This document shows, piece by piece, positions 10,607-25,019 of a stretch of 64,000 nucleotides of DNA. This DNA is from Xanthostigma xanthostigma (taxonomy: Eukaryota > Arthropoda > Insecta > Raphidioptera > Raphidiidae). The translations under genes and the position numbers were made by a program. Below the pieces are notes generated by a model. It saw nothing but the letters and a program-made list of their open reading frames with translations, searched no databases and was not told the DNA's origin. Numbering within the stretch: position 1 is the first letter of the stretch; each line of letters starts with the position of its first letter. The DNA is taken from NCBI GenBank assembly GCA_963575645.1, contig OY754468.1:17446465-17510464 (forward strand), given 5' to 3'.

Positions 10607-11541
10607 ATCTAAAACAATACCTCATATTATTACTAGCTTCTCAAACGGTGGTACAAATAATATATTAGTTGAATGAATATACTTTTAACTAATAAAGTAG
10701 TAAATATAGTTCTTTCATCTCTTTTTAGTTCTGACGTTAAACAAAGATGTGAAAATGTTATTGTCAGTTATATAACGATTAAGACAATATCAATTATTGT
10801 ATGAGAAAATCTTTTCACTGCTGAGAACCATAATTATTATTGTCAACAATGCATTGTGGTATATACCTATTTTCTAAACAAAACACTGTTTATTGTCAAC
10901 AAACTTTATAATAATTATTGTCAAAATATTGCCAGTCCAAGATTTTGTAAATAAAACTAAGTACGATACATTATTATATTGTTTCATTTCATTTGCTTGA
11001 AGTCATAGATAGGTAGATAGGTACCTAAATTTGGATGAAGGCGCCGATTATCGATAATCCACCTGTAGTTAAATTTTGTAGTTGACAGAATAGGTTATAA
11101 GGAAGTCTAATGCTGGGTTGCAAAAAGGTTTGTCAAAAAATTTGATTTAAGAATGACCTTAAATTGCGATCATATAATTACAGTTTTCATACATCAGGAG
11201 CAGTCTAATCTCGTATTCAAACTCCCTGTCATCTAAATTCTAGAACATTAGATTGTATACCCACAGAAAAACAAATGATTGTTCTACATAGAAAGAAGAC
11301 CGCTTTTCAAGCTAAATTTTGATCAAAATGCGTAGAAAAACGTTGTTTCGAAATGATACTGTACAAAAAAAACATGCTAAATACATGTATACACAGTTTA
11401 AGAAAAATATCGATTCAATCGATCAATTATTTTTCGAGCAGGATCGATTTAAAATATTTTCAAATGGAGAAAGTCATCATCAAATCAGATTTTTTGAGAA
11501 TTCTTTCTGCAATCTAGCAGAAATGTATTACTATCGAGAAA
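10607..11541. other. Gene-free stretch rich in ATTATTGTCAA words
   Basis: Between 10740 and 10930 the word TATTGTCA recurs at least four times (TGTTATTGTCAGTT, ATTATTGTCAACAA, TTTATTGTCAACAA, ATTATTGTCAAAA). ATTGT is the core of SOX-family sites, but the words may also come from an AT-rich degenerate repeat. No gene is supported. Confidence 0.35.
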
Positions 11542-11634
11542 GTCATTGAGTACAAATATTTTGGAATTCTCGTCGACTCAAAATTAGACTGGGAAAATCA
11601 AATTGATATGGTTGTTAAATATTTGCATAATATA
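11542..11634 (+). pseudogene. Short non-LTR retrotransposon RT fragment
   Basis: Translation gives the phrase EYKYFGILVDSKLDWENQID, which matches the stretch after the catalytic core of jockey/CR1-like reverse transcriptases (pattern yLG...D..L.W..h). About 30 residues are preserved before the frame degrades. It is a remnant with no function expected. Confidence 0.6.
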
Positions 11635-11699
11635 TTTCAAAAGAACTAAATGGCCATTGCCCACTAAATCATATCATATTATCATATCATATCATATTA

Positions 11700-11936
11700 T
11701 TAATATTATAAATGCGAATGTAAGTTTGTTTGTTACGCTTTCACGCAAAAACTACTTAACCGATCATCATGAAACTTTGCACATACACTCTTGAAGGTAT
11801 TAGAAGTAACATAGGATACTTTTTATTAAAAAAAATAAAATTTTTTTACGAAAAATAAGAAAATTGTTTCCCCTGATATGCATGTCAAAAGTCGATTTCC
11901 ATCTCAATCGCGGGCGTAGCCGCGGATAGCGGCTAG
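11700..11936 (+). mobile_element. Helitron-like non-autonomous element D
   Basis: Starts after an ATCAT repeat with TTAATATTATAAATGCGAATG and contains TCACGCAAAAACTACTTAACC and GATCATCATGAAACTTTGC. It ends GCGTAGCCGCGGATAGCGG then CTAG and T. The stem GCCGC/GCGGC beside CTAG fits a Helitron 3' end. This word order is a common dispersed repeat in insect genomes. No coding capacity. Confidence 0.55.
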
Positions 11937-14900
11937 TATTTTAATAAATATGTGTATCATGCTTTTGTGCAACTAAAATAAATGAATTGTGTAATAATGT
12001 TGGGGCGGAGCCTATTCTCATAATTTTAAATATCTATGTCAATTTTAGGAAAAAACGTATTAGGGATATATTACAAGTTTGAATTTAATTTCCGATATTT
12101 CAACAACTTCAAATTCTTACAGTCAGACATTTGTATCTTTACAAAATTTTGCTCAAAAATCCAAATGGTGAAAGTTTAAGTATTATTTTTTTTTAGAAAT
12201 AATCCGTATAGGCATATAGAATCAAACTTAATTCCAAACTGAATTATATTTTATAAAAGCGGAGAATTATATTTTACGATGATTCATCTAACACAGGTCT
12301 TTAACTTCCGATAGAACTTGTTCCATAATTGAAAAATTACTTTTTCGCACATTTCGTTTAGTTTTAAAACAGATATGTTTAAATAAATATTATTGCAAAT
12401 TGTATTATTTTGCTGTATTATATATTTTGTGGAACAATAAATTCTAATTCTATTTCTATAGAAATGATTTTCATTTCGTATTTTAGCGGTAATATACCTA
12501 TATCTGCGACGAGAAATTGGAAAATGTTAATTTGAAGTTGAGCTATATAAACACAATATATTGTATTTGATGTGTAATTCACTTGCAAATTATTTTTTTA
12601 TAATTTTACCTCGCGCCGACGCGACAGAATACACCTATATTATCAGATTTAAATTCGGAATCCTAGTTTAGACAAACGTAGAATATAGGATTTTTTCGTA
12701 CTTCTTCAAAATAGACACGACAAATTTAATAATTCCTATTCCTGTAGGCCATGACAAATTGTCTACTCAGCTCAAGGCTCCTGTGTTAACAAAATTGTCT
12801 ACTTTCCCTTAACATTTTATGATACCCACCTCGAATCCCACTTAGTTATTGACAGAACAGAAAGTATAAACGAAAAAACAGGTAAACAGAAAATATTAAC
12901 GGTACAAACAGCGGCTGTTTGTGACAAAATGTCGAGAAACGACATTAAACGCATGAATTTTGCTTATTATTTTAAAAATCTAAAATAGACAAAATATAGT
13001 ACTTATAACATACTCGTATGAAAATAAAACGTTTAAATGTATTCACAAACTTACTCATACTTACAATTAATTATTGTTAATATGTACCTATATTCCCGAT
13101 AGTTTTTATTAAAGCAAGGTAATACGAAGTTTCAGCAATTGAATTTAAATCGATGAACAATTTTTTGGACGCAATATCATATAAATACTATTCTTACAAA
13201 CTTTTCCTAATTTTGTCAATATTTAATCTCTCACACTTCGAAGAAAATTTCAATATTGTGAATGAATAGGACTCCGAAAATAGATAGTGTAAATTATAGA
13301 CGCTCGATAATAGAGGTCATAAGCGTCTTAAAGAGACTTGTGGTTTTCTTTAATGATTTGTTTATTTTGGCGTTTCTTTAGTTCAGAAAGATATACTACC
13401 TAATTACGGGTTTTTCCAAAAATAATAAATATTTTCAGTAGCAGACATTAATATCTACACACAAGTTTACTAACAAGATTTTTCATGTTTGACATAATAT
13501 CTCGCATTATAATTTTCCCGTCCAATATCATTGACACCTTTTGGGTACCACATTTTTACGTTTGCTGTGTATCCAATCTTTAATTGATTTTTTTTTAAAT
13601 GCAAGAGATAAAAGATACCAAAATGTGAAAGATAAACGTAATCAGTAAAAATTGACAAGTTACTTCAACTTATAAAAGAAACAGCAAATGATTTATTTGC
13701 TATACATATAGGTAAGATGCCTTTAGTAGTGTTACATAAAAAATAAAAAAAAAACTCAACTAAATAATTGTTACAAGACTATATTATAGGAAAAGTCTAA
13801 AAACAAAAAACTTTATAATGTATATTATACAGTTTAATTAAAAGGAGTATGTTTATTCCAGATTTTGATGAAATTAGGTGCTGCACTGTAAAGTTAGTCA
13901 GTATAACCAACTATTGCGTTGTTGTTGCAAATATTTAAAATAAGTAGGTACAGAACTTTTTTGTCATCGGGTAACCTTCAAAGAATCGTATATTCATGTA
14001 GTTTGTAAACTGTCACTTTTTGACGGGTGTACTTTTTTTTCCTAGAAATAGATTTTAAAATTCTGTTTAAAATTATCTCAAAACAGATTCAGACCATATT
14101 ATGTCGTCGACATTCTTCCATTCGTGTACTTCGTGTACGTATTTGATAAGGCTGGTGTGAATGCCGATAACAAACGAAGCCTAAAACTGTAAATCAATCA
14201 TATGATTAGGTATTACGAGTACGTAGATTCACTCATAATCTTACGCTGTTATATCAGGATAAAAACGTTCCACAATAATATTAAGCCACTGGTTGAGGTG
14301 TAAACACTAGCTGAATTCGGAATTAATTCGGGGAAATTTCACAACGTTTTTCCGATTAGAATAATTTAATTTTTAAAGATGTTTGCAGATAAAGTTTTAC
14401 CAACCAGAAAACTACGCACCTGCGGTTATTTTGGTATGCTATAATAGGTAATAATTATTGTAATACGTTCTATTTTTACTAGTTCTGTTGAAAAAGTCTT
14501 ATTTAAAAAAAGGGGCATGTTTTTAAACCGACATAGAATAAGGATCTTCTTAAACCACTTGTGTTAAATACTTTTTTATAATATTATAGAGATATTTAAA
14601 TGTTGTCGTTTTATATTTATTAAACTTGCGAGAGTGATCGAAGACACTAGCGTAACCGCAGGACAGAACATGCTAAAAACTAAGGAGTTCTGGTTTCAAA
14701 GAGCCCCGTGGTAGCAAACAATAAGTGGATGTTCAACGCACCACCGCTCGATAAAATAGTTTATTAATTTCAAATTTACCGAAACCAGTTTGTATATGCT
14801 TCAATTGTTTTACGAATATCAGTTGTGTCCTGACTATGCCGATAGCCAAACCAATCGGCAAAGCTGTTAGGATCGGCGGCAACGTTTCGCCTGATAACGT

Positions 14901-17900
14901 TCACGCAAGTGCACCTTTGCCGATCGGCATAATCACGAGTCACGACGAAGCTTATATCTTGGAATTTAGACGAATTTTTCCTTTCTTTATTTTAATTATT
15001 ATGACGATATAGTAATCTGATAGCGGGGAAGTGCAGTCTTTCTTTCGACGAACTCAAATTAATTTTCAGAATGCTGGTGGGCTCACCATAAAAATTTGCA
15101 AAGGATAGCTAAATTCATTGCTACGTCGCTAGTTGCAGAAGACGAAGTATCGATTAATTTTATTATTGGGTTCTATGTAATTCAGGTTATTTATTGATCC
15201 TCGAGAAAACAAGATATAATATTAGAACTTAAACGGTAATAATAAAAAAAAATCATAATTTTATATTTTAAAATTTTGCCATAAGGTTTTATTTTTTATT
15301 TAAGATACTTTGAATTCATTAAAAAATTGATGCAAAATGCTATATATTTTCGTTACTTACAAGAATAATGTTATACTTATGTGCATTTTATCGTTAACAA
15401 TCAATTAGAAAAATGATTAGGTTCAAAATAACTATCATCATTTTTGTAAAAATATTATTTGTGATTATAAATTTTTACTGAAATAAAAATAAAATATTCT
15501 TAGTAGTCAGTTTGTCAAAAAAAATCATATCAAATTTTCCGGAAATTTCAATTATTAGTCAGTATACATTATCCTTTAAAATAAAAAAAATACAAGATAA
15601 GTATATTTAACAGAAAAAATAATCTGCGACTTTCGAGATTTGCATTCAATTCCGTGTTAAATGACTCGTCAACGAACGCCATATATTCAATATTTTCTTA
15701 TATAAATTTACAAACAGATATTTCACTAAGTCCAAGAAGTTTTTTTTTTAAGAAAGTAATGGAAGGTATACGTACTACACCGATAACGTATCCATAACAC
15801 GAAGTTTGTGGTTTCAGATTTCGAGTTCAAGTCCCCACAAAGTGTCAAATTTAATTATGTCCTGTAATATATTATGATGACCGTCAAACGAGTGTTTAAA
15901 AGGTTGCAAATTTGTTACAAATTAGTTGTACGACTGAGTGCTCACTGGTTTAATAAAAAAATAGTTTCTGCTGTTTAAATGAAACGCTTTTCATTTCTTA
16001 AACATAGTACCTATAGTACCTACCTATATATTCATAAAGTAGGTAACTAAAACACGAAAGTACCTACCTAGTTTGAAAAATTAAGTAGTTTATAGGTGTC
16101 CGGACTATGTCAGAAGATTAAATTAGTTTATTGCCTAAGATTTAAGTCTAAATCAAGCATAAAAAATGAAATGTCTTGAAATATATAAGCGTTTTTTTGT
16201 CAGATTCGTTTATAAAATCATTAGTAGAACAACGCAAGCTAATCCCGACTAACTTATTTTTTACCATGATAAATAGGTGATCGCTCAAAGGCACAGAAGT
16301 TTGGCAAACAAATTATAAATAAAAACACATAGTTTATGTAATCATCAAATTAATTGATTTATTTTCACATTCTTAATCCATAAATCATCCACTTAGTATT
16401 TTTATACAACACTTCCACTCTTTACATGAAAAAATTGTTTCTTATAGAATAATTAATACGAAATGATTTTATTAATTATGATGGCTTTGTACAATATAGC
16501 TTTCGCTTCACAATCAGAGATCCTAGGTTTTAAATTATGTATTTGTTTATTAACAATTTTGTTCTACTTTCAATAATCACAAAAAATTCCATGAGTGCGT
16601 TTATCTCGAAGTGTTTCAAGTGATTTGAGTTGAAAACTATTTGAAATTGTATGTCGTTTTAAGAGCGGGTCTCTGCAGCCTAATATATATCATAAATTAT
16701 GATGTGGTGCCAGTAAATGTGTTAAAATTTGATTTAATTTTATATACTAATTCGAACTGCGGCACACATCATTTTTAGCCATTCAAAAACTCTCAAGTCA
16801 CTTTAAACCTTTGAAATGAATTTATAAGTATGTAAATTCACTTTCCAAATTTCAGACATATTTTTATGCAATTGTCTACAATATTTACAAGTTTTGTTTT
16901 TTATTAAGAATTAACTTGCGAATAAATTTTAAATTAAAAATACTTGTAATGTAGTATGAAAACATTCGTAATGCAACACTCTATTTACAAAATAGTGTAT
17001 TTGCAAATACATACTTACCTATACATTTTACTATGTAAATGTATAGTTATTTGAACTTCAAATTTGTTTCTGAACAAAATAAAAAATTTAACCATATAAT
17101 AAATGCCTTAAATGGTTAAATTTTTCCTAGTTTCAATACATGCAAGCATTCTAATAATTCCATCTGGACTAAATACCCATTTTAGTATTTAGTATGTATT
17201 TCCAAGCTAGTTTTCATAAATTTTGTAAGTCCGGGCTGGTTTTGTTAAATTTTTAGGCGCACTACATATTATGTATAAATAACAAATATATATCATATAG
17301 TGGTTTGAATCGTAAAGATTTTAGACCCTGCCCTTCGACTGATGTATATTGTATGTACTAGCCAAATAAACAAAAAAAAATTTGTTTGAAATTTAGAAAG
17401 ACAAAAATGCACAAATTATTTAAATTTAAATTGTTACATAATCAAATTGCTGGTCAAATAGAATGAAGAATACTCTTGTAGTAGATTTGTTAAAAAATAT
17501 CAAGAAGTAATTTGATATCTGCAATTAAAGCTAACAAAAAAAACTATTGTTGAAAAAAGTGAATTTGAAAAAACTGAGCAAAACTGTTAATAAATTTATG
17601 CCAGAATATAAAATAAAACTCTCTCATATAAAATACTCTCTGATATTTATTTTGTAATTTACATATATATACAAAAAGAGTTACAACCTGTATTTATATA
17701 AACAATATTTATTAATTTAGGTATATTTTGTAAATTCGGCTTTCATAACCTAAAATTTATATACAGGGAAAACTCTTCATCTTTTTGGTACATAAAATTT
17801 AATTTTTATTATTTTAAATATCGTCGTACAATGAAAAATATTATATTTCCAATCTTTTTAAGGAGTTTTTTACAACAAAAACAAACGAACGTGCTAAAAA

Positions 17901-18597
17901 TGTAATATTTTTCATGTAGGTACAACGATTTTTTTGTGGAAATTCGTTTATATAAAGAACTTTTAAAATATATGTACAGTCTCTTTTTAAATAATTCTTT
18001 ACATACTTAACAACAATTCGCGTAATATCCGTATACACATACGAGTAAATAACAAAACAATAAAAAAGTTTTTTTTGTCGTATTTAGAAACAAAATACAA
18101 TAAACTACTTAATTAATCTAAATGAGTTCCGATTAAATCTTATTTTGAAGAAATATACTTAACGGTACACGAATGACCTGAAAGTAATGCAAAACAAATG
18201 TCTACTAATTTTGAACAAAGTGGAATGTATAAAAAATCACATTATTAAAAAAGCAGTCAACTAAAAATAAAACTATTAGTTGTCCTATTTTTTATAATTA
18301 CTAAAATGAGGGCAGTAAAAATAAAAAATCTATAGGTATAAACTTATCATACTGTTATGTACACAAAAAATTTTAAACATCGATTTCGAATTATTATATC
18401 AGTTCTTCAGTCCAATTTTAATACTGTCAGCAGTGCAGCTAAGGCCAATTTATAATAAAAAAATAAATAGAAATTATAAGCAAGAATCTTTGCAAACTTA
18501 AAAATAATACTTACATAAATAAATATCGTAGAGGCCTGTGCAATAGAGTCAAAATCAATGTTCAAAATATTTGATAAAATATATAATTTAAAAAATG
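11937..18597. other. Long gene-poor region downstream of the Sox gene
   Basis: About 6.6 kb without a supportable exon. Items seen: a degenerate foldback at 14826-14936, and a possible tRNA-like SINE remnant near 15770-15840 (B-box-like GAGTTCAAGTCCCC). There are many TACCTA/TAGGTA runs near 16010-16080. Long Sox-family 3' untranslated regions and enhancers often lie in such positions, but I see no direct mark of them. Confidence 0.4.
14826..14936. repeat. Degenerate foldback remnant
   Basis: GACTATGCCGAT and AATCGGCAAAG on the left pair with CTTTGCCGATCGGCATAATC on the right, around a GC-richer spacer (GGATCGGCGGCAACG). The arms are imperfect. No flanking duplication is clear. Confidence 0.5.
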
Positions 18598-18603
18598 TTT
18601 ATT
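18598..18603 (-). terminator. Candidate polyadenylation signal for the Sox gene
   Basis: The plus-strand TTTATT reads AATAAA on the minus strand, 142 bases after the stop codon of the Sox gene. Other AATAAA-type words occur further on in this AT-rich DNA, so the site used cannot be decided from sequence alone. Confidence 0.35.
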
Positions 18604-18744
18604 TTTGTTTAACTAACACAGACACTGTGGTGAGTCAAACAACAAGAACGAGGGGGTCACCTCACAGCACTACTCCGGCGTGCATTGCATGAGGGGCGGA
18701 ACGTCGAGACATTCGGGTGAGTGTGGGCCCCCATACAGTGGTTC

Positions 18745-20058
<1,314 letters not shown>

Positions 20059-20243
20059 TTAATAAAACATTCACCAAATAATTAATTAAATGCACATTAC
20101 TAACAGTTCATTATAACTTCACTTCTAACGAATTGTTTATCATAATTAAACCAAAAGTCAGTTGGATTTATTTTTAAAACAATGTCCATAAAATAATCAC
20201 GTTAAACAAAACACTGGCATTTCCATTGATCTGCTTGGTCAAA

Positions 20244-20292
20244 ATTGTTATTGTTAAATTCAATTATTATTGAAAAAAACACTGTTAACAAT
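20244..20292. promoter_or_regulatory. Cluster of SOX-type motifs upstream of the Sox start
   Basis: Within 50 bases lie ATTGTTATTGTTAAA (two ATTGT cores), ATTATTG and AACAAT on alternating strands, about 290-330 bases 5' of the chosen start codon. If the TATA box at 20657 is used, the cluster sits in the 5' leader. SoxB genes are known to be autoregulated, so a feedback element is a reasonable inference. Such words also arise by chance in AT-rich DNA. Confidence 0.3.
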
Positions 20293-20656
20293 AATAAATG
20301 AAGCGAATGAATGGCTAGCAATTTATGAATTGAAAAGCCCCGTTTATTCTCTCCTTTCTATTATCTATTCTATTCACTTACAATTGACACAATGGAAGTG
20401 TTACGAATAAGTAAATAGTCGCGCGATTTTGTTCTGTTTTGTTGTGTTGATACAATGTTATACAAGAAACAAATGTGTATGAAACACATACGACTTCTCA
20501 GAGCGAAACCTTTAACCAGTCTGAACGCTATTGAATATGTTGGTTTGCCTCTATTCAACTTTGTTTCCCCCACTGCGACCGGCTATTGATTGACATTGCA
20601 CGCCTGCCATGTTTCCCGCCGACCAATAAACGCGTCAGTACAACGTAGTGGGGAAC

Positions 20657-20663
20657 ATTTATA
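20657..20663 (-). promoter_or_regulatory. Candidate TATA box of the Sox gene
   Basis: On the minus strand GCCTATAAATG lies in a locally GC-richer patch (20570-20700). A CCAAT-type word (GACCAATAAACG) is seen on the plus strand at 20621-20632, downstream of it. Start of transcription near 20630 would give a leader of roughly 670 bases. There is no canonical TCAGT initiator at the expected place, so the call is tentative. Confidence 0.4.
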
Positions 20664-20783
20664 GGCGGGATTTACCTTACCCCACCACTTAAAGCCACAT
20701 TTTCTGTTAGCTTTTTTTTTACTTTTTGTGTATAAGAAGACCGCTACTGTATATCTCTGGTGTTTAAATTTGGTACTATACAT

Positions 20784-21799
20784 TTATTTTGGCTTATATT
20801 CTGGAAAGTCGATAAAACAAATATATACCGCGATTATAGTAGTTTTTTTAATGATATAATAATGCAGATTATTACTAATTATAGCTCGCGGAAATTTATT
20901 ATATTTTCATGCATGGAGGTTTGTATAATATTATACAAATGTATTACGAGGGAGGTGCAGTGGCTGTTAGATACGAAATACGGTAAAGAAAAATTAGTTA
21001 ATTAAAAAATTACGTTCTCTGTAGACCGCCGTGATATTTCGCCTTAATCTGTTTGCATTATTTTTGTCGGTTCTGAATAGAAAGAAAAATGTTTTGCGGT
21101 TTAAAATGGATGATTCATTTTTCTTTTGAGTGTCTACTTCAAATCATTTTTATATATATAATAAAAGGCTTTGATTTCAATTATTCATTCAGATAGGTAA
21201 TTAATCTTATGATGAGTGCCTATAAGAATACCCACTCCTTAACAACCTAATGAGCTACAATAATTTACAAATAAAATAAAAACATAAGTAAGCTCGAATA
21301 TAGGTACCTTCTACCTAATGGTCAGCGTTATAAGTAGGTATATGTATTTAGGTACACATTTAAAAAAATATATGTTTTATATTTAAATAATACCTATTGG
21401 CATAATTTTAAATCGAAATAATTTTATACGTATTGAATTAAAAATTCCAGCTCTACTTATAACGATAATTAATATTATATAATATATAGGATTGCTTTTA
21501 AAAAATATGTATAGGTAGGTATGGTATACTATGTAGGATTCTCATTCATACTATTAACTTTATACCTATACTTACATTTTTCTATTTAAATTAATTAGTA
21601 CGGCCTACTACCTACCTGTTTAATATTAATTAATGTAGCAAGATAGATTAATAGTACACGTATTTAAAATTAAATTAGTAGATAAGTACCTAGGTACCAG
21701 TCATGCCTAGGTATACTTACTTATAAAACTAAATATTTCAAAATAGTATAGATTGTATTCTGTAAAAAGTAGACCAACTAATTAAATTTTTTTAATAAT
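20784..21799. other. AT-rich stretch upstream of the Sox promoter
   Basis: No exon is supportable. Abundant short TAGGTA/TACCTA words between 21290 and 21720. The small frame at 20760-21005 has no family signature. Regulatory DNA of the Sox gene is possible but not shown. Confidence 0.35.
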
Positions 21800-21928
21800 A
21801 GTATATTGTGCGACTAGTGAGAGAAGGAGAATATTCCATGAGCGTGAAATTTGCCGCACGAGCGCAGCGAGTGCGGTAAAACACACGCGAGTGGAATATT
21901 CTCCTTCGATCAATAGTCGCACATAATA
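21800..21928. mobile_element. Small foldback MITE, ~40-bp arms
   Basis: AGTATATTGTGCGACTAGTG and GAAGGAGAATATTCCA on the left pair with TGGAATATTCTCCTTC and AGTCGCACATAATACTT on the right. The centre holds a GC-rich palindrome (GCACGAGCGCAGCGAGTGC). It abuts the next element directly. Confidence 0.7.
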
Positions 21929-21929
21929 C

Positions 21930-22321
21930 TTTATTCAACTAGCAGGAGTAATATGTAATCGGGGCCCTGATAAAAGAGGGAAAAATAATAAATCACTTCA
22001 TTGATTGACGTACCACCGTCAGTGTATACACAAGATTGCCATGATTTCGCTGAATTGCGATGCTGTTTTCATATAAGTATACAATACCGCCTACCACGTT
22101 CCTATTGGTCCAGAAGCTACTTGCAGTTTTTTTCATTATTTAGCGCTTGGGCTTGCTACTGAGTTTCTATTGGTCCAGAAAATTCATTATTACACTAGTG
22201 AAGTAATACATTATTTCTCCCACGCCAGAAAATTCATTATTACACTAGTGAAGTAATATATTATTTCTCCCACGTTTAGCAGGGCCCCGAAATTACATAT
22301 TACTCACGCGTGTTGAATAAA
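21930..22321. mobile_element. MITE with ~40-bp terminal inverted repeats
   Basis: Left end TTTATTCAACTAGCAGGAGT then AATATGTAATCGGGGCCCTG; the right end is the reverse complement with a small indel (CAGGGCCCCGAAATTACATA then TTACTCACGCGTGTTGAATAAA). No transposase; superfamily unresolved because no clear TSD is seen. It carries an inner 50-bp tandem duplication. Confidence 0.7.
22175..22274. repeat. 50-bp unit repeated twice in tandem
   Basis: The unit from CCAGAAAATTCATTATTACA to TTATTTCTCCCACG occurs at 22175-22224 and 22225-22274 with one visible base change (CATT/TATT). It lies inside the MITE next to its right terminal repeat. Confidence 0.85.
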
Positions 22322-23394
22322 TAAAATTATCGACCAATTGAAGAGTTCTAATCAGACGTAAATCAAAGATTTTAATTTAAATTTTATTAACCAAACAGTT
22401 ATGAAGCGTTCGATAGTATTAAATGTAAACAAATATAAGTACCTACTATAGTTTATGTCTATTTGTTGAATTTTCAATGCTTATTGTTTATATATCTGCA
22501 GGGTAGTATATAAAAAATACTTATGTACCTTACAATCTTGCATGTTTATTTCAAGTTTTGCTTATTCTTTAAGAATGTGAAATAACGAAATGACCGTTTA
22601 AAAATATTTTTATTTTACACTCATTCCGTCGTTAGGTTTCATTTAGAAAATCAATCACAAACTGGAAGAAATTATTATCTACTACAATAAAAAAAAATTG
22701 TATACCTACTTAAATGCGCAATCCGTTAAATGTTATAATTTACTATTATATTATTAATAGATAATTAATTTAAAATTTTGAACTAATAAAACTAATTCCT
22801 CTCAACATTTTTAATGTTTATTTTTATTCCTGATCAAATTGTTAAAACACCTAGCACGGTCATAAAATGTGTTATACTTACTAAAAGTAGGTGGAGCCAT
22901 TTCACAGGTCACGCCAGACGGTCAGATAAGGAACTTATTCTTAACGATCACTGGTCGTCTAGCATAGCTCTATTTATATAACACTTTAACGTTACTGAAC
23001 TACCCAAGTTCCAATAGACTATCTTTATCAATATACCTTAAATATGCAAGGTATATGCACATTATTGCAGGGTACCCCCGACCACAGTCTGGAGACTTGG
23101 TGTTTGGTAGATATCGATCATTTTATTTAAAATAAAATAATATACCAACTTTTAATTTCTTGATAATTTTTGGTGAGTTAACAAATGAGGACTCACAGGG
23201 GGTTTCCTAAATGAGTATAAAGTTAAATCAAGTGATGTGTACTACCTACACTTAATTAATGTGCAAAATGTTAATTACAAAACACGAAATGAAGGTGCGA
23301 CTTTAAAATGAAATATTAATAAAACAAAATTACATGGACCGCCACAATAATTAAATTTTTCAGTAAAAATTGATTAGTTCGTCTGTTTATATAG
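22322..23394. other. Gene-free AT-rich stretch
   Basis: No coding region, terminal repeat or hairpin could be supported. Confidence 0.35.
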
Positions 23395-23402
23395 GTATAG
23401 AC

Positions 23403-24602
23403 TAGTGATGTGCCGGATCGTTAAAAATGCATATCCGCGGATACGGATCTGAATACGAATATTTTGTTTCAATTGATCCGCGGATACGGATACGGATATT
23501 TGGTTTCAAGATCTGTGGATACGGATACGGACACGGATCTTAACTTTCTTAGAGTACGCGGCGGTAAATATTGCACATCGACCTTTGGAAAGAGACTGTT
23601 ATGGGAAAAAGTTATTGACTTCTTTAAGAGTTAACTCTCATAACAGATTGTCTCTTTCCAGAGATCGATGTGCAATATCTCATTATAAAGATAGTTTTTT
23701 ATTAGTACCTACCTTTGAGTTATGTACTATTGGTATGGTACTACTCACTACGATAAATTTTTGCAATATAAAGGTGCCAATTAAATACGATTTTAAGAAA
23801 TAAAATTCCAGCCAATTGGGCGACGAGACCATTCCAACTTCAAAAATGTTGACATTTGATTAAAATAAAGAAAATACAATATCTTATATCGCGTGAGGTG
23901 ACGCGGGTAATGGCTAGTATTCAATATATTTGCTAATCGTTGCCATGGTTACCTACATAATATGTTCCACCTAATGTAAATATTAATCAAAAAACAAAAC
24001 ATGTCGAACTTGTTTATTTCTGACAGATCCATAAAACAAAAGAGCGGCGGCTTACTTTTTTTATTTTCAAAATATTTCCGAAACTATAAAGTTTAGAAAA
24101 AAAAATTTTTTACGAAACTTTCTTGAAAAAATAAATAAAATAATAAGCCGTTATGAAAAGTATACCATTATTACATAAAAAACACCGTTTTGCATACCAA
24201 ACATCCTCCCAAAATTTGATTTCGATCCGCTCATCCGTTTGACCTGTATCGTGTTCACAGACAAACAAACAGATTAACAGACTAACAGACGCACAGAGAT
24301 TTTCCAAAAATATATGTTTTTTGGATCAAAACGGAAAGATATTGTAAAATTTTTGAAAAGTGATTTTTGATCTAAACTAGTACCATTCCCCACTTGTGGG
24401 TTGGAATGGTAAAAAATAATCTGAATGGAATTTAACAGTTTTTCATTATTACCTAATCACTTATATATTTTATAAAATTTCATCTATGAATTGAAAATTA
24501 ATAAGGTAAAAGATTTGCCATAAAACTAACGGATACGGATACGGATCTTTCTTCTCCCTCGGATATCCGCGGATACGGATACGGATATCCGGCACATAAC
24601 TA
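23403..24602. mobile_element. hAT-N3: 1.2-kb hAT-like element with perfect TSD
   Basis: Starts TAGTGATGTGCCGGATCG and ends ATATCCGGCACATAACTA. The flanks are both GTATAGAC (23395-23402 and 24603-24610), a perfect 8-bp TSD. Just inside both ends are repeated CGGATACGGATA words, like the subterminal repeats to which hAT transposases bind. An inner imperfect hairpin spans about 23566-23682 (TATTGCACATCGACC ... GGTCGATGTGCAATAT type). Element C is nested at 23805-24409. No transposase. A second copy is at 42419-43677. Confidence 0.85.
23805..24409 (+). mobile_element. Dispersed element family C, copy 2, nested in hAT-N3
   Basis: Starts ATTCCAGCCAATTGGGCGAC, has GGTGACGCGGGTAATGGCTAG and CGTATCGTGTTCACAG-type words, and ends CCACTTGTGGGTTGGAATGG. 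It occupies the same place in both hAT-N3 copies, so it was present before that family spread. Relative to the copy at 42839 it lacks the GCGCATGCG stretch. Confidence 0.65.
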
Positions 24603-24610
24603 GTATAGAC

Positions 24611-25019
24611 ACAAAACAATAAGTGTATATAATTACAAAACTTTTCTTTCGGAGATGAACGAAAATCAATAAATATTAAAATATTAATAGTATACGTACC
24701 TATATAGTTATATATCTACTAAATTGCTAAAATCGCTAAAAATGCTACATTTTAAGACTAGATATAGTTAAATTACAATAAAATAATTAGCTGTGCACTT
24801 GCAGAAGGCGTCAGGCATTCCTATCTTAACACTTATAGGTACTGAAAATATTCACTATTAGATATATAAGGTGCCTACCTATATATAATATATACTTATA
24901 TACTAATTTCAGTTTCTATCTATAAGAACACAATTACTAATTGTTTTCCGTTGATTTATTCAGTACAGTATTTAGGAGAAAAGTTCTAAAGGCTTAGTTA
25001 AACGAATTTCTTTATATAC
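24611..25019. other. Gene-free AT-rich stretch flanking the LTR element
   Basis: No gene or repeat recognised. Its last bases (TTTATATAC) are the left flank of the retroelement. I could not find the same short duplication on the right side. Confidence 0.35.

Noticed and set aside
22175..22274. CRISPR-like repeats
   Set aside because: Only two directly abutting 50-bp units with no spacers, inside a MITE of a eukaryotic genome.
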